Part shown: one piece after another, positions 1-8,758 of the stretch | How positions within the stretch are numbered: position 1 is the stretch's first letter | Layout of the letters: each line of letters starts with the position of its first letter | Assembly (NCBI RefSeq): GCF_001426865.1 | Contig: NZ_LMFO01000003.1 | Coordinates: 62,723-126,722, forward strand | Direction: 5' to 3' | Source: Paenibacillus sp. Root52 | GTDB taxonomy: Bacteria; Bacillota; Bacilli; Paenibacillales; Paenibacillaceae | Length of the DNA stretch: 64,000 nt | Notes under the pieces: model-generated | Databases searched by the model: none | Told to the model about the DNA's origin: nothing | The model's input: the letters and a program-made list of their open reading frames with translations, nothing else | Program-made: the position numbers and the translations under genes

Positions 1-34
1 TGGATGAAGCAAGGATATGTTTGTTGACAAGCAT
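1..34 (-). CDS. 5' end of a leftward gene cut by the window edge
   Basis: On the minus strand an ATG at 34-32 follows a strong ribosome site (CGGAGGTGAG, complement of 39-48) at ideal spacing. The visible codons read MLVNKHILASS and then run off the window with no stop. Only eleven residues are visible, so no product can be named. The gene is divergent from the DegV gene and shares the 35-381 intergenic region with it. Confidence 0.55.
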   Translation of the reverse strand, partial: MLVNKHILASS

Positions 35-381
35 GAGGCTCACCTCCGTTACTACAATACGTCATGTCCTTCTTGTCTGTAACGGCACTTCAATAGCCGC
101 CTGTCTTATCTTTTGCAAAATGGGTAGCACACCAAATACTTCATCTGGTTAAATACCAATTAATCCCTTCACAGAGAAGACATTTTTTTGCCACAATTCG
201 GAACTTATGCCCCTGTTCAAGAGTGCGTCACAAGACAACAGGCTGTCTGTTCCTTTATAATTAAGAAGGTATTATCGTAAACGTTTACAACTTGAGTTAT
301 TTAAATTTAAAATATTACGCCGGCCACGTGCCTGACCAATGAAGATACAGAACGATCAATCCGGCAAGAGAGAAGGATGTC
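35..381. other. Divergent intergenic region with one cre-like palindrome
   Basis: This 347-base stretch separates the leftward gene at the edge from degV. The only clear element is a CGTAAACGTTTACA palindrome at 276-289, matching the CcpA/LacI-family consensus TGWAARCGYTWWCA at 13 of 14 positions. It could control either gene. The surrounding sequence is AT-rich and no confident -35/-10 pair was identified. Confidence 0.5.
276..289. promoter_or_regulatory. cre-like (CcpA/LacI-family) operator
   Basis: The site reads CGTAAACGTTTACA, a perfect GTAAACGTTTAC palindrome centred on CG, as LacI-family regulators including CcpA recognise. It lies about 95 nt upstream of degV and 240 nt upstream of the leftward gene. 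Which gene it controls is not known. Confidence 0.5.
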
Positions 382-1224
382 ATGAAGAAAATTGCATGGG
401 TCACCGATAGTACGAGTACACTGGATCCTGTTTTCGCTGAGCAAAATCATGTTTATATTGTACCGCTGCGTGTTGTATTTGGAGAGGAATGTTACCGAGA
501 ATCAGAGGATATAACACCGGAACTATTCTATGAAAAGCTGGAGACAGCATCCAAAGCCAGCAGCTCACAGCCGCCAATCGGCGAGTTCATTGAATTGTAC
601 GAGTCATTGAAGGATCAATACGATGAGATCATAACCATTCATTGTTCTACTGCGCTTAGTGGTACATTACACACATCTATGCAGGCTGCGGAAATAGCAG
701 GTGTGAAGGTGACTGCAATTGATTCAATGGCAGGTGCATATCCTCATCGGGAGATGATCCTGCAAGGTCTGGAGTGGCAGAAACAAGGCGCTAGTGCAGC
801 CGAGATCAAAGCTAACATTGAACAGATGATTGAAAATATGTCCTTTTACCTTATTCCGGCCAGTCTTCAGAATCTTCATCGTAGCGGGCGAGTATCTGGA
901 ACACAACTTGTCTTGAGTCAGTTATTGAAGATTCATCTGCTGTTGCGATTTGAGGAAGGTAAAGTTGTTGTGAACGAGAAAATTCGTACATTCAAACGTG
1001 CGAAACAACGTATGCTGGATGTACTGAAAGTGGATATGGAGAAAGTGAAGCATGTATGCATCATGCATGCCAACAATCCAGATGAAGCTGTGACTATCAA
1101 ACAGCAGATATCCGAATTGTTACCACGGCTCAAGACCGAGATTATGCCATTTATCCCTGTGGTCGGTATTCATGCAGGCGCAGGCACGATTGGTCTATGC
1201 TGGTTCAGAAATGAGCACGTATAG
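382..1224 (+). CDS. DegV family fatty-acid-binding protein
   Basis: A 280-residue protein of normal DegV length. It opens with the family's WVTDSTSTL segment, followed by SSSQPPIGEF near residue 60 and the HCSTALSGT loop near residue 93; these Ser/Thr motifs bind the carboxylate of a fatty acid. In Firmicutes such proteins (FakB type) present exogenous fatty acids to a FakA kinase for phospholipid synthesis. No fakA is seen nearby, so the partner is inferred. The ATG at 382 follows GAGAGAAGG at good spacing. The gene appears monocistronic and ends in a strong terminator. Confidence 0.88.
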   Translation: MKKIAWVTDSTSTLDPVFAEQNHVYIVPLRVVFGEECYRESEDITPELFYEKLETASKASSSQPPIGEFIELYESLKDQYDEIITIHCSTALSGTLHTSMQAAEIAGVKVTAIDSMAGAYPHREMILQGLEWQKQGASAAEIKANIEQMIENMSFYLIPASLQNLHRSGRVSGTQLVLSQLLKIHLLLRFEEGKVVVNEKIRTFKRAKQRMLDVLKVDMEKVKHVCIMHANNPDEAVTIKQQISELLPRLKTEIMPFIPVVGIHAGAGTIGLCWFRNEHV

Positions 1225-1301
1225 ATTCCATTCTAGATTACATTGTTGATAACATCAGTTCCTAGTTTAGGTCTTGATATGATTATAAATTAATCCCATA
1301 T

Positions 1302-1370
1302 ACCGGTAGGATGCCCTTGAGTTACAGCAGTTGCAATTGCTGAATTCAAGTAGTATTCTGCCGGTTTTTT
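1302..1370 (+). terminator. Rho-independent terminator after degV
   Basis: An 11-bp outer stem (ACCGGTAGGAT with ATTCTGCCGGT, including G-U pairs) encloses inner stems CTTGA/TCAAG and CAGCA/TGCTG. It is followed by six T residues. Confidence 0.85.
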
Positions 1371-1481
1371 CTATGTTTAATTCAGTGATAAGAAGAGCGT
1401 GAACGCCAGACATCCTTTCATTGCCAATTGAAACAAAATGTGAGGTAATAAAGATAAATGAACATGTTGGAGGGGAATGTT

Positions 1482-2207
1482 GTGTCAAGTCACCGATTGT
1501 TGCTTGTTGAAGATGATCGTTCGATTAGTGAAATGGTAGGTCCTTATTTGGAAAAAGAGGGCTATGACGTTTCATATGCCTATGATGGTTATGAAGCGGA
1601 GGTGCAGTTCAAACAGGCGAAGCAAGCATACGATCTGGTTATTCTAGATCTGATGCTGCCTCGCAAAAATGGCATGGAAGTGTTGCAGACGATTCGCTCG
1701 GTCAGCTTGGTGCCCGTACTCATTCTATCGGCCAAGGATGGGGAGGTAGACAAGGCGTTAGGGCTTGGATTCGGCGCAGACGATTATCTAAGCAAACCCT
1801 TCTCCCTAATTGAACTGACTGCCCGTATTAAAGCAGCAATCAGGCGCGCCAACTATACGGCACAGCCCATAGAAACTCCCAACGCACCTGTGCAGCATGA
1901 ACGTCTGGAGTTCGGTGGGTTGGTAATGAATATGGACACCTATGAAGTGGAGCGAGAAGGCGCTGCTATTCGTTTAACCTCTAAAGAATTTGGTATTTTG
2001 AAATTGTTAGTGACCCACCCGGGCAAAGTGTTCACGAAGGCTCAGATTTATGCTGCGGTTTGGAATGACCAATATTATGGGGACGAGAACATTATTAACG
2101 TACATATGCGTCGTCTGCGCGAGAAGATTGAACGAGATCCTTCAGCGCCCCAATATATTAAGACGTTGTGGGGAATCGGGTATAAGTTGGAGGTGGAACA
2201 GACATGA
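1482..2207 (+). CDS. OmpR/PhoB-family response regulator
   Basis: A receiver domain (residues about 5-115; acidic pocket in VEDD, phospho-acceptor Asp in LVILDLMLP, conserved Lys in YLSKPF) is joined to a C-terminal winged-helix DNA-binding domain ending in YIKTLWGIGYKLE. I chose the GTG at 1482 because GGAGGGG at 1469-1475 sits just upstream. An upstream in-frame ATG at 1458 would add eight residues and lacks a ribosome site. The next gene, a sensor kinase, overlaps the stop, so the two form a two-component pair. The ABC genes that follow suggest regulation of an exporter or peptide resistance. Confidence 0.9.
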   Translation: MSSHRLLLVEDDRSISEMVGPYLEKEGYDVSYAYDGYEAEVQFKQAKQAYDLVILDLMLPRKNGMEVLQTIRSVSLVPVLILSAKDGEVDKALGLGFGADDYLSKPFSLIELTARIKAAIRRANYTAQPIETPNAPVQHERLEFGGLVMNMDTYEVEREGAAIRLTSKEFGILKLLVTHPGKVFTKAQIYAAVWNDQYYGDENIINVHMRRLREKIERDPSAPQYIKTLWGIGYKLEVEQT

Positions 2208-3139
2208 TGCTCGTCCTTTTGGGCATTTCTACGGGAGGGTTAGCACTCGTTGTCGTGATCTTAGCCATCAAATTGGCTCAGCGTAGTCAGCAAATGAAGT
2301 ATATTCATCTTAAACTGGAACATCTGTTGGATCAGGGGACATACGAGCGATTGTTAGTGTTCAGCAACGATGCTCCTATTCAGCAGCTTCTTCGTGATAT
2401 TAATCAAGTTCTGGATTATGCCCACCGAACTGGAGCTCGTTATGCTAATCAGGAGAAAGAGATGCGTAATATGCTGTCCAACATCTCCCATGATCTGAAA
2501 ACACCGTTAACGGTTGTACTTGGATATAGTGAGACATTACTACATAGCCCAACATTGACGGAGCAAGAGCGGGAGGTCATGATCGGCAAAATCCATGATA
2601 AAGCCCAGGAGGTGCTGCGTTTGATCCACTCCTTCTTTGATCTAGCGAAGCTGGAGTCTGGTGATATGGAGCTGTCCATGACGCGGGTTAATCTAAGTGA
2701 GCTATGCCGACTGAAGATGATTTCCTTTTACGAGATGTTAACAGGACTTGGCTTGGAAGTGAAACTGGACATCCCGGAAGGGGATATCTTCGTGCAAGCG
2801 AATGAGGAAGCGCTTGACCGTGTGCTGAATAATCTTATGACCAATGCGATGAAATACGGCTCTGACGGCAAAATGTTAGGACTCTCCCTTCGGCATAATG
2901 AGAAAGATGGTGTACTGTTGGAAGTTTGGGACCAAGGCAAAGGCATTCCCGAAAGTGAGCACAGCCGTGTGTTTGAGCGAATGTATACGCTGGAGGACTC
3001 CCGTAATCGACAGTATCAGGGAAGCGGGCTAGGTCTCACCATCACCAAAAGGCTGGTTGAGCGCATGGGAGGCAGCATTGAATTACGGAGTGTTCCGCAC
3101 CAACGAACCGTATTTTCGATCTCTTTGAATCCTTGTTAG
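2204..3139 (+). CDS. Sensor histidine kinase with one N-terminal membrane segment
   Basis: A 311-residue kinase with a single hydrophobic segment at residues 2-23 and no large extracellular sensor. This resembles the small kinases that work with ABC transporters. The H-box NISHDLKTPLT contains the autophosphorylated His; the N-box NNLMTNAMKYG, G1 DQGKGIP and G2 GSGLGLTITK complete the ATP-binding domain. The start overlaps the regulator's stop (ATGATG), so the two are translationally coupled. The signal is unknown. The following intergenic region carries a structured repeat before the ABC genes. Confidence 0.9.
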   Translation: MMLVLLGISTGGLALVVVILAIKLAQRSQQMKYIHLKLEHLLDQGTYERLLVFSNDAPIQQLLRDINQVLDYAHRTGARYANQEKEMRNMLSNISHDLKTPLTVVLGYSETLLHSPTLTEQEREVMIGKIHDKAQEVLRLIHSFFDLAKLESGDMELSMTRVNLSELCRLKMISFYEMLTGLGLEVKLDIPEGDIFVQANEEALDRVLNNLMTNAMKYGSDGKMLGLSLRHNEKDGVLLEVWDQGKGIPESEHSRVFERMYTLEDSRNRQYQGSGLGLTITKRLVERMGGSIELRSVPHQRTVFSISLNPC

Positions 3140-3526
3140 AAGATATTTATTTTGAAATAAATCAAGATTAAGGTTTTTGTAAGAAATGATTAATAGAAAA
3201 GAAGACATTTCTCTTTACAATACAGATATCAGAACCCGGTAGTGAATGTTCATTTAGAGCAGTTTCATCAATAAGACTGAATGAAGCTGCGTATGTTCAA
3301 CTAAACTTTTTTACACGAAAACGGAGAGGACAGAAATAACGTGAAGAAGCGAAGCGTTCGCCTTTATCCCCGGATTTTCCCTTTGCAGAAGGGGTCAAAA
3401 AAATCTGGGGATAACAGCGATTGGAACGTTATTCTGTCATCGCAGTGGTAAGTGTAACACTCTTTAGTTGATTCTATATAGATTCTTGAACAACCACAAA
3501 AGGGATCGTAAAGGAGAACAAGAGAT
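3140..3526 (+). other. Intergenic region between sensor kinase and ABC exporter
   Basis: This 387-base gap holds a short palindrome (TTATTTTGAAATAA) just after the kinase stop and then the large structured repeat at 3298-3470. The ribosome site for the ABC gene (AAAGGAGAACAAG) follows at about 3510. No conventional T-run terminator was seen, so read-through from the two-component genes is possible. Confidence 0.6.
3298..3470 (+). repeat. Structured intergenic repeat, copy A (full length)
   Basis: A single long imperfect hairpin. From outside in, the pairings are CAACTAAA (3298-3305) with TTTAGTTG (3463-3470); TTACAC (3311-3316) with GTGTAA (3452-3457); GACAGAA-ATAACGT (3329-3342) with ACGTTATTCTGTC (3426-3438); TTATCCCCGGATTTT (3364-3378) with AAAATCTGGGGATAA (3400-3414); and an apical CCCTT/AAGGG stem. 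An unpaired GAAGCGAAGCG segment on the 5' side faces CAGCGAT on the 3' side. Related copies lie between xylA and xylB and near 14.6 kb. It contains no open reading frame and no transposase. Its nature (RNA, MITE-like element or both) is not established. Confidence 0.8.
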
Positions 3527-4450
3527 ATGACTTATATTGCACGTACGATAGGTGTGTCCAAGACATATGAGGGAATAGAAGTAGTGTCCGACGTTAATAT
3601 GAATATTAAGCAAGGGGAAATTTACGGTTTCTTAGGGCCGAATGGTGCGGGCAAAACAACGATCATGAAAATGCTGACCAATCTAGTGAAGCCAACCTTT
3701 GGCGAAATCGAGTTGTTTGGAGAAAAGTTAACGCCCACCTCCTATGAAGTATTGAAGCGGATGGGAAGTATTATCGAATACCCCTTTTTCTACGATAAAT
3801 TATCAGCTAGAGACAACTTGGAGCTTCATTGTGAGTACATGGGCTTCCACAACAAGAAAGTGATCAACGATATGATAGAAAAGGTGGGCCTGAAGGATAC
3901 CGGGAAGAAAGCCGTTCGTGATTTCTCCCTTGGCATGAAGCAAAGACTCGGTATTGCGCGAGCACTCATCACAACACCTGAGCTGCTCATTCTAGATGAA
4001 CCAATCAATGGACTTGATCCTGTAGGGATTAAGGAAATGCGGGATTTATTCAAACGTCTCAGCACGGAATACCGGATCACCTTGTTAATCTCAAGCCATA
4101 TTCTCGGAGAGATTGAGCAGATTGCTGATACGGTAGGGGTCATTCGCGGTGGGAGATTAGTGGAGGAAGTGTCGATGGAGAGTATCCGTGGTCTTCACAG
4201 CGAGTATGTCGAGCTACAGGCTGTGGATATCCGCAAAGCGACTTATGTTATTGAGCATCAGCTTGGACTCCAAAACTTCAAGTTAATGGATGAGCAGACG
4301 GTACGCATCTATGATACAGGTCTTGTTCCGTCGCAGTTAACCAGCCAGCTAATCGAGCATGGTGTGCAGATTGAGTCCATCTTCAAACGATCACATTCAT
4401 TAGAAGAACACTTCTTGAATCTCGTGAAGGGAGATGGAGACGTTGCTTAA
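3527..4450 (+). CDS. ABC transporter ATP-binding protein (drug/peptide export type)
   Basis: A 307-residue ATPase with Walker A GPNGAGKTT, signature FSLGMKQRLG, Walker B LLILDEPINGLDP and a switch His in ISSHILGEIEQIA. The roughly 90-residue C-terminal extension is typical of exporters of the bacitracin/lantibiotic-immunity type (CcmA/NatA-like). It hydrolyses ATP on the cytoplasmic face to drive the permease encoded next, whose start lies inside this gene (17-nt overlap). The upstream two-component pair is the likely regulator. The substrate is unknown. Confidence 0.88.
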   Translation: MTYIARTIGVSKTYEGIEVVSDVNMNIKQGEIYGFLGPNGAGKTTIMKMLTNLVKPTFGEIELFGEKLTPTSYEVLKRMGSIIEYPFFYDKLSARDNLELHCEYMGFHNKKVINDMIEKVGLKDTGKKAVRDFSLGMKQRLGIARALITTPELLILDEPINGLDPVGIKEMRDLFKRLSTEYRITLLISSHILGEIEQIADTVGVIRGGRLVEEVSMESIRGLHSEYVELQAVDIRKATYVIEHQLGLQNFKLMDEQTVRIYDTGLVPSQLTSQLIEHGVQIESIFKRSHSLEEHFLNLVKGDGDVA

Positions 4451-5141
4451 GCTCATTGAACTGGAGATGCGGAAACACCACTTTTCTAAAAATCTGATTG
4501 CAGCGGGAATAGCTAATATTGTTATCTTTGGGTTTCTAGCCATGATTGCTTTCGTGGACTGGGGAGCGGATGACTATGCTTATTCGAACTATGCGGTATC
4601 CTTTATGCTCATTGATGTATGTGCGAGAGCGACCTTTATCGTATTTGCCGGGGCGCTGTTATCCAAGTTCATTATCCAAGAGTACCGGAATAAAACGATG
4701 AACGTCATGTTTACCTACCCGATCAAGCGCCATAAAATTATCGCTGCCAAATTGATTATCATATTCGGGTTTACCTTCTGCATGATCATGTTCACCAATT
4801 TATTGATGGGCGCAATTCTATTGACCGTGAATCACTACTATCCTTTTGTTGCAGACGCATTAACGACCAATGAAGCATGGAGGTTGTTATTGAAGTATAG
4901 TATTAGCTCCCTATCTGCTGCGGCTATGGCGCTAATTCCATTGTACTTCGGTATGCGTAAAAAGTCGGTTACAGCCACGTTGGTCTCTTCGATCATTCTC
5001 GTGTTTATTATCTGTTCAGGTGGTAGTGGATCCTCGCTTTCACTGAATTCCATTATTATTATCCCTATTACTTTAGGGGCGATTGGTTTATGGATTGCAT
5101 CCTTGTCGATGCATCGTCTAGAGACAAAAGACGTAAACTAA
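4434..5141 (+). CDS. ABC transporter permease (ABC-2 type)
   Basis: A 235-residue integral membrane protein with about six hydrophobic segments. Its N-terminus (LLKLIELEMRKHHFSKNL) is typical of ABC-2 permeases of the BcrB/lantibiotic-immunity type. It begins 17 nt before the ATPase stop, so synthesis is coupled. Segments around residues 20-40, 55-77, 95-125, 145-170, 178-198 and 205-225 are hydrophobic. It probably forms the export channel with the preceding ATPase. The substrate may be an antimicrobial peptide, judged only from gene order. Confidence 0.82.
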   Translation: METLLKLIELEMRKHHFSKNLIAAGIANIVIFGFLAMIAFVDWGADDYAYSNYAVSFMLIDVCARATFIVFAGALLSKFIIQEYRNKTMNVMFTYPIKRHKIIAAKLIIIFGFTFCMIMFTNLLMGAILLTVNHYYPFVADALTTNEAWRLLLKYSISSLSAAAMALIPLYFGMRKKSVTATLVSSIILVFIICSGGSGSSLSLNSIIIIPITLGAIGLWIASLSMHRLETKDVN

Positions 5142-5182
5142 AATCCTGCTCAAAAGCATACCCGGTATGGCTTCAGATGCCA

Positions 5183-5211
5183 TTGACATCCGCTCGTACA
5201 AGGGATAGGAT
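5183..5211 (+). promoter_or_regulatory. Sigma-A promoter of pdxK
   Basis: TTGACA (5183-5188), a 17-nt spacer and TAGGAT (5206-5211) lie 37 nt upstream of the pdxK start. Confidence 0.6.
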
Positions 5212-5247
5212 AATGTCAACTGAGACATGAAGGAGAATGCAACTACC

Positions 5248-6060
5248 ATGACGATTCCAAAAACTTTGACAATAGCTGGTTCAGACACAAGCGGCGGTGC
5301 AGGAATTCAAGCCGATTTGAAAACTTTTCAGGAGCTAGGTGTGTACGGTATGACCGTATTAACTACCGTTGTGGCAATGAAGCCTGAAACATGGGATCAC
5401 CAGGTATTTCCTGTTGAATTAAATGTAGTGGAAGCACAGCTTCGTACAGTTCTCGACGGTATCGGATTTGATGCAATGAAGACGGGCATGTTGGGCTCTG
5501 TAGACATTATTGAGCTTGTGTCTAAACATATTCGTCGCAGCGGTCTTCCACAGATTGTTATCGATCCGGTAATGGTCTGCAAAGGTACAGATGAAGTGTT
5601 GCAGCCTGAAAATACAGAAGCGATGATTGAGTTTTTGTTGCCAGGCGCAGATCTCGTTACTCCGAATTTGTTTGAAGCTTCACAACTCGCGAAAAGTGGC
5701 CCAATTCGCTCGAAGGAACAGATGGAAGCTGCTGCATCCATCATCCATGACCAAGGGGCGAAGCATGTCCTAATTAAAGATCGTGGTGTAATCAATCCAG
5801 GTAAAGCGATGGATCTTCTCTATGACGGTAAAAACTATGAATGGTATGAAGCTGATGTTGTTGGCTCTGGTTATACGCACGGAGCAGGATGCACAACCTC
5901 TGCAGCGATTACCGCAGGTTTGGCACGCGGTCTGACCGTGAAAGAGGCTGTTCGTGAAGGGAAAGCCTTTATTACTAAAGCGATTGCAGGTGGATTCCCA
6001 CTGAATCGTTTTGTTGGCCCAACACTGCATGCGGCACATCGCCTGGAACATCAACGTTAA
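5248..6060 (+). CDS. pdxK: Pyridoxine/pyridoxal kinase (PdxK/ThiD-type)
   Basis: A 270-residue ribokinase-fold enzyme that phosphorylates B6 vitamers using ATP. It carries the ThiD/PdxK N-terminus TIAGSDTSGGAGIQADLKTF, the DPVMVCKGT segment and the HGAGCTTSAAI anion-hole motif. The Cys in GAGC, in place of the usual Asp of GxGD, is typical of the Bacillus PdxK branch. The ATG at 5248 is preferred over the in-frame ATG at 5227 because AAGGAG (5230-5235) sits between them. Hydroxymethylpyrimidine kinase (ThiD) is the alternative, but no thiamine genes are nearby. The gene is monocistronic with its own promoter and terminator. Confidence 0.85.
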   Translation: MTIPKTLTIAGSDTSGGAGIQADLKTFQELGVYGMTVLTTVVAMKPETWDHQVFPVELNVVEAQLRTVLDGIGFDAMKTGMLGSVDIIELVSKHIRRSGLPQIVIDPVMVCKGTDEVLQPENTEAMIEFLLPGADLVTPNLFEASQLAKSGPIRSKEQMEAAASIIHDQGAKHVLIKDRGVINPGKAMDLLYDGKNYEWYEADVVGSGYTHGAGCTTSAAITAGLARGLTVKEAVREGKAFITKAIAGGFPLNRFVGPTLHAAHRLEHQR

Positions 6061-6109
6061 TTCGCGACAGGTGCGATTCATGCCAGAGACGATAGGTCTT
6101 TAATTTCAT

Positions 6110-6157
6110 GGTGGTTGTCAATGAGCGGTGAAAGGCTCGTTGATGGCCACCTTTTTG
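6110..6157 (+). terminator. Terminator after pdxK
   Basis: A long stem, GGTGGTTGTCAATGAGC paired with GCTCGTTGATGGCCACC, is followed by TTTTT. Confidence 0.88.
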
Positions 6158-6299
6158 TGTTATTTTTAAAAATAGTAACATTTGGTATGTATTAGGCGTT
6201 TATATCAAGGCACACGCACTTTAAGAGGACGTTGTTGGACACATGAACGACACACCGAATCGTTATGTTATTATCAGAACTTAAAAAGGAGAGTCGGCC

Positions 6300-6980
6300 A
6301 TGGTCAGAACAGTGCTTCTGGTGGAAGACGAAAGCCGCATTCGTGAGATTGTGGCCGATTATTTTATAAAAGAACAGTGGAATGTCCTAGAAGCCGAGCA
6401 CGGATTCGAGGCACTTGAACAGTTAGAACAACATGAAGTGGATTTGGTTATTCTGGATGTGTTGATGCCGGAGATGGATGGATGGACACTTTGTGGTCAT
6501 ATTCGATCTCAATCGACCGTACCTATTATCATGCTGACTGCGCGATCGGAGGATGATGACAAGATTCACGGTTTCCAGCTTGGCGTGGATGATTATGTAA
6601 CCAAACCGTTTAGTCCTCGTGTACTTGTGGCTCGTGCAGAGACATTAATGAAAAGGGTCGAAGGTGCCGTTAGTAAAGATCAGAGTGTCATTCGATTTGG
6701 AGACGTGACGTTGGACCCTTGGGCAAGAAGGCTTGAGCGAAACGGCGTAGAGATTGAGTTGGCACCCAAAGAATATGAACTATTGCTCTATCTAACTCGA
6801 AATCAGGGTCTTGTGTTATCCCGTGATGCAATACTGAACCGCGTATGGGGCTATGATTTTGATGGGGATTCTCGGGTGGTCGATACACACATTAAGAAAC
6901 TTCGCAGCAAGCTTGGTGAAGAAGCCAAATGCATCCGTACGGTAATTGGTACCGGCTATCGATTCGAGGTTGAGGCATGA
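6300..6980 (+). CDS. OmpR-family response regulator
   Basis: A 226-residue regulator with receiver motifs LLVEDESR, LVILDVLMPEMDGW (phosphorylated Asp) and YVTKPFSPR, followed by a winged-helix domain ending in IRTVIGTGYRFE. AAGGAGAG lies about 8 nt upstream of the ATG. It overlaps the following kinase gene by 4 nt (ATGA), so the two form one operon. The kinase is large and has an extracellular sensor, which separates this system from the one at 1.5 kb. Targets are unknown; the next genes, pssA and a DedA protein, suggest a link to the envelope. Confidence 0.9.
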   Translation: MVRTVLLVEDESRIREIVADYFIKEQWNVLEAEHGFEALEQLEQHEVDLVILDVLMPEMDGWTLCGHIRSQSTVPIIMLTARSEDDDKIHGFQLGVDDYVTKPFSPRVLVARAETLMKRVEGAVSKDQSVIRFGDVTLDPWARRLERNGVEIELAPKEYELLLYLTRNQGLVLSRDAILNRVWGYDFDGDSRVVDTHIKKLRSKLGEEAKCIRTVIGTGYRFEVEA

Positions 6981-8737
6981 GACGTACGGGTGTAACGATG
7001 AAGCTGTTTCTGGTGATGGCGGGGTTCTTGCTCCTACTGTACGGAACTACGGTGATTGCTCAGCTGGTATGGTTCCCGGACTTCTACCAACACCAGAAGA
7101 TTACCAGCATTAAGAAAAAATTGTCGAGATTTGAACAACAGTATTCCACAGGGCATTGGAATGATATACAACTGGCGAAGGAAACCGGCAAATTCATGCG
7201 TCAGAACCAGTCTCATCTGGTCATCCTGACCAACACTGGCAAGCTAGTGAATGACCCATTTCACATTACGTTGCTGCAAGAGGATGGTTCGGAGGTTGAG
7301 GTGTCACTGTCCCTTTTTATCAACAGTGAGAATGCAGGCTGGATTGCTTCCCACCTGAAGTATGGACAGCAATTAACCATAACGGGATCAGCCAATGGAT
7401 TGCATGAACCGATGATCTATCCGTTCAAGATCAAAGACAACAACACTTCGGTATGGGGTACGGGAAGCTTTGAAGAATTGAACGAACCTGTGCAGGAGTG
7501 GTCTGGCATATTGACCAAAGTCGTTCTTCCCAATCTGGGGACATGGAGTCAGCGACAAGGTTTGCTCGTGCAAGCGTTGGATAGTTTCTTCCCCCTTTCA
7601 TCAGAGAATCAACTTAGTCTGAAGAATGGGAAGATGTTAAACCAGGAGTGGACGGATAGCTGGAGTGGAGTAAGAAATGTAATCGCCATAGCCCCAGTTC
7701 GCAATGCTGAATCTGGGGAACAACAACTCATTTTCTCGTTGACATCTCTGCAGGAGATGCGTGAAGCCAATGAAGCGACAAGGTTATTCTATGGGTATTT
7801 CGGAATTGCTGCATTTGTACTTATCTTGTTCTTGGCTCTGTTACTGTCGCGTATTGTTACGAAGCCACTACTGGCACTGAATCATGTTGCGAAGAAGATG
7901 TCAACGTTAGACTTCACTGTAAAATCACCCATTCGGCGTAATGATGAGATCGGTAGTTTGTCTGAAAGTCTGAATGCTCTGTCGACGACACTTGGGCAGA
8001 CGCTGGAGGAGCTCAGACAGGCGAATAGTCAGATGCGCACAGATATGGAGATGAAGCAGCGGATCGAGAAGCGACAGCGTGAATTTTTTGCAGATGCCTC
8101 TCATGAACTCAAAACGCCAATCAGTATCATCAAAGGATATTCTGAAGGGCTAAGAGATGGTGTAAGTGAGAACAAACGTGAACGTTACATTGAGATTATT
8201 GCAGATGAAGCTGTAAAAATGGAAACGATGGTCGAAGAGATGCTGGATCTTGTTCGGCTAGAATCGCAAGCCATTAAGCTGAACACCGATGCAGTAGCTC
8301 TCGGAGATATGATAGAAGATATTGCTGGACGTCTGAGTCCACAATTGAAGGGAAAAGAACTACATGTCGTGTTGGTCTCCACAACAGAGCAGACCGTTGA
8401 GGGAGATCGCAGTAAGCTGGAGCAAGTAATCTACAATATGCTGATGAACGCAATCCGCCATGCTGTGCCGCAATCAGACATCTTGATTGAGATCAGCCGT
8501 CTGGAAGGGCAGGTTCGTATCTCTATCGAGAACAAAGGTGAGGGCATATCGGAACCTGAACGTCAGAATATATGGGAACGATTTTACCGGGTAGAACGTT
8601 CGCGTAATCGCAAAATGGGGGGAACCGGGCTTGGCCTGGCCATTGCGAAGCAGATTCTGGATCTACATGGATGTCGTTACGGTGTTGAGAACACACCAGA
8701 AGGAGTCCGCTTCTATATTATTTTTCCTAATGCTTAG
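6977..8737 (+). CDS. Sensor histidine kinase with extracellular domain and HAMP
   Basis: A 586-residue kinase. It has an N-terminal membrane segment (about 9-28), an extracellular region of roughly 240 residues, a second membrane segment (about 272-295) followed by a HAMP linker (IVTKPLLALNHVAKKM), and the catalytic core. The H-box reads FFADASHELKTPISII, the N-box NMLMNAIRHA, G1 ENKGEGI and G2 GGTGLGLAIAK. It is translationally coupled to the regulator. The extracellular part matches no family I can name by eye. The pssA gene follows after 21 nt with its own ribosome site and may be cotranscribed. Confidence 0.9.
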   Translation: MRRTGVTMKLFLVMAGFLLLLYGTTVIAQLVWFPDFYQHQKITSIKKKLSRFEQQYSTGHWNDIQLAKETGKFMRQNQSHLVILTNTGKLVNDPFHITLLQEDGSEVEVSLSLFINSENAGWIASHLKYGQQLTITGSANGLHEPMIYPFKIKDNNTSVWGTGSFEELNEPVQEWSGILTKVVLPNLGTWSQRQGLLVQALDSFFPLSSENQLSLKNGKMLNQEWTDSWSGVRNVIAIAPVRNAESGEQQLIFSLTSLQEMREANEATRLFYGYFGIAAFVLILFLALLLSRIVTKPLLALNHVAKKMSTLDFTVKSPIRRNDEIGSLSESLNALSTTLGQTLEELRQANSQMRTDMEMKQRIEKRQREFFADASHELKTPISIIKGYSEGLRDGVSENKRERYIEIIADEAVKMETMVEEMLDLVRLESQAIKLNTDAVALGDMIEDIAGRLSPQLKGKELHVVLVSTTEQTVEGDRSKLEQVIYNMLMNAIRHAVPQSDILIEISRLEGQVRISIENKGEGISEPERQNIWERFYRVERSRNRKMGGTGLGLAIAKQILDLHGCRYGVENTPEGVRFYIIFPNA

Positions 8738-8758
8738 TTAGAAAGGGAGTTAAGTCTT

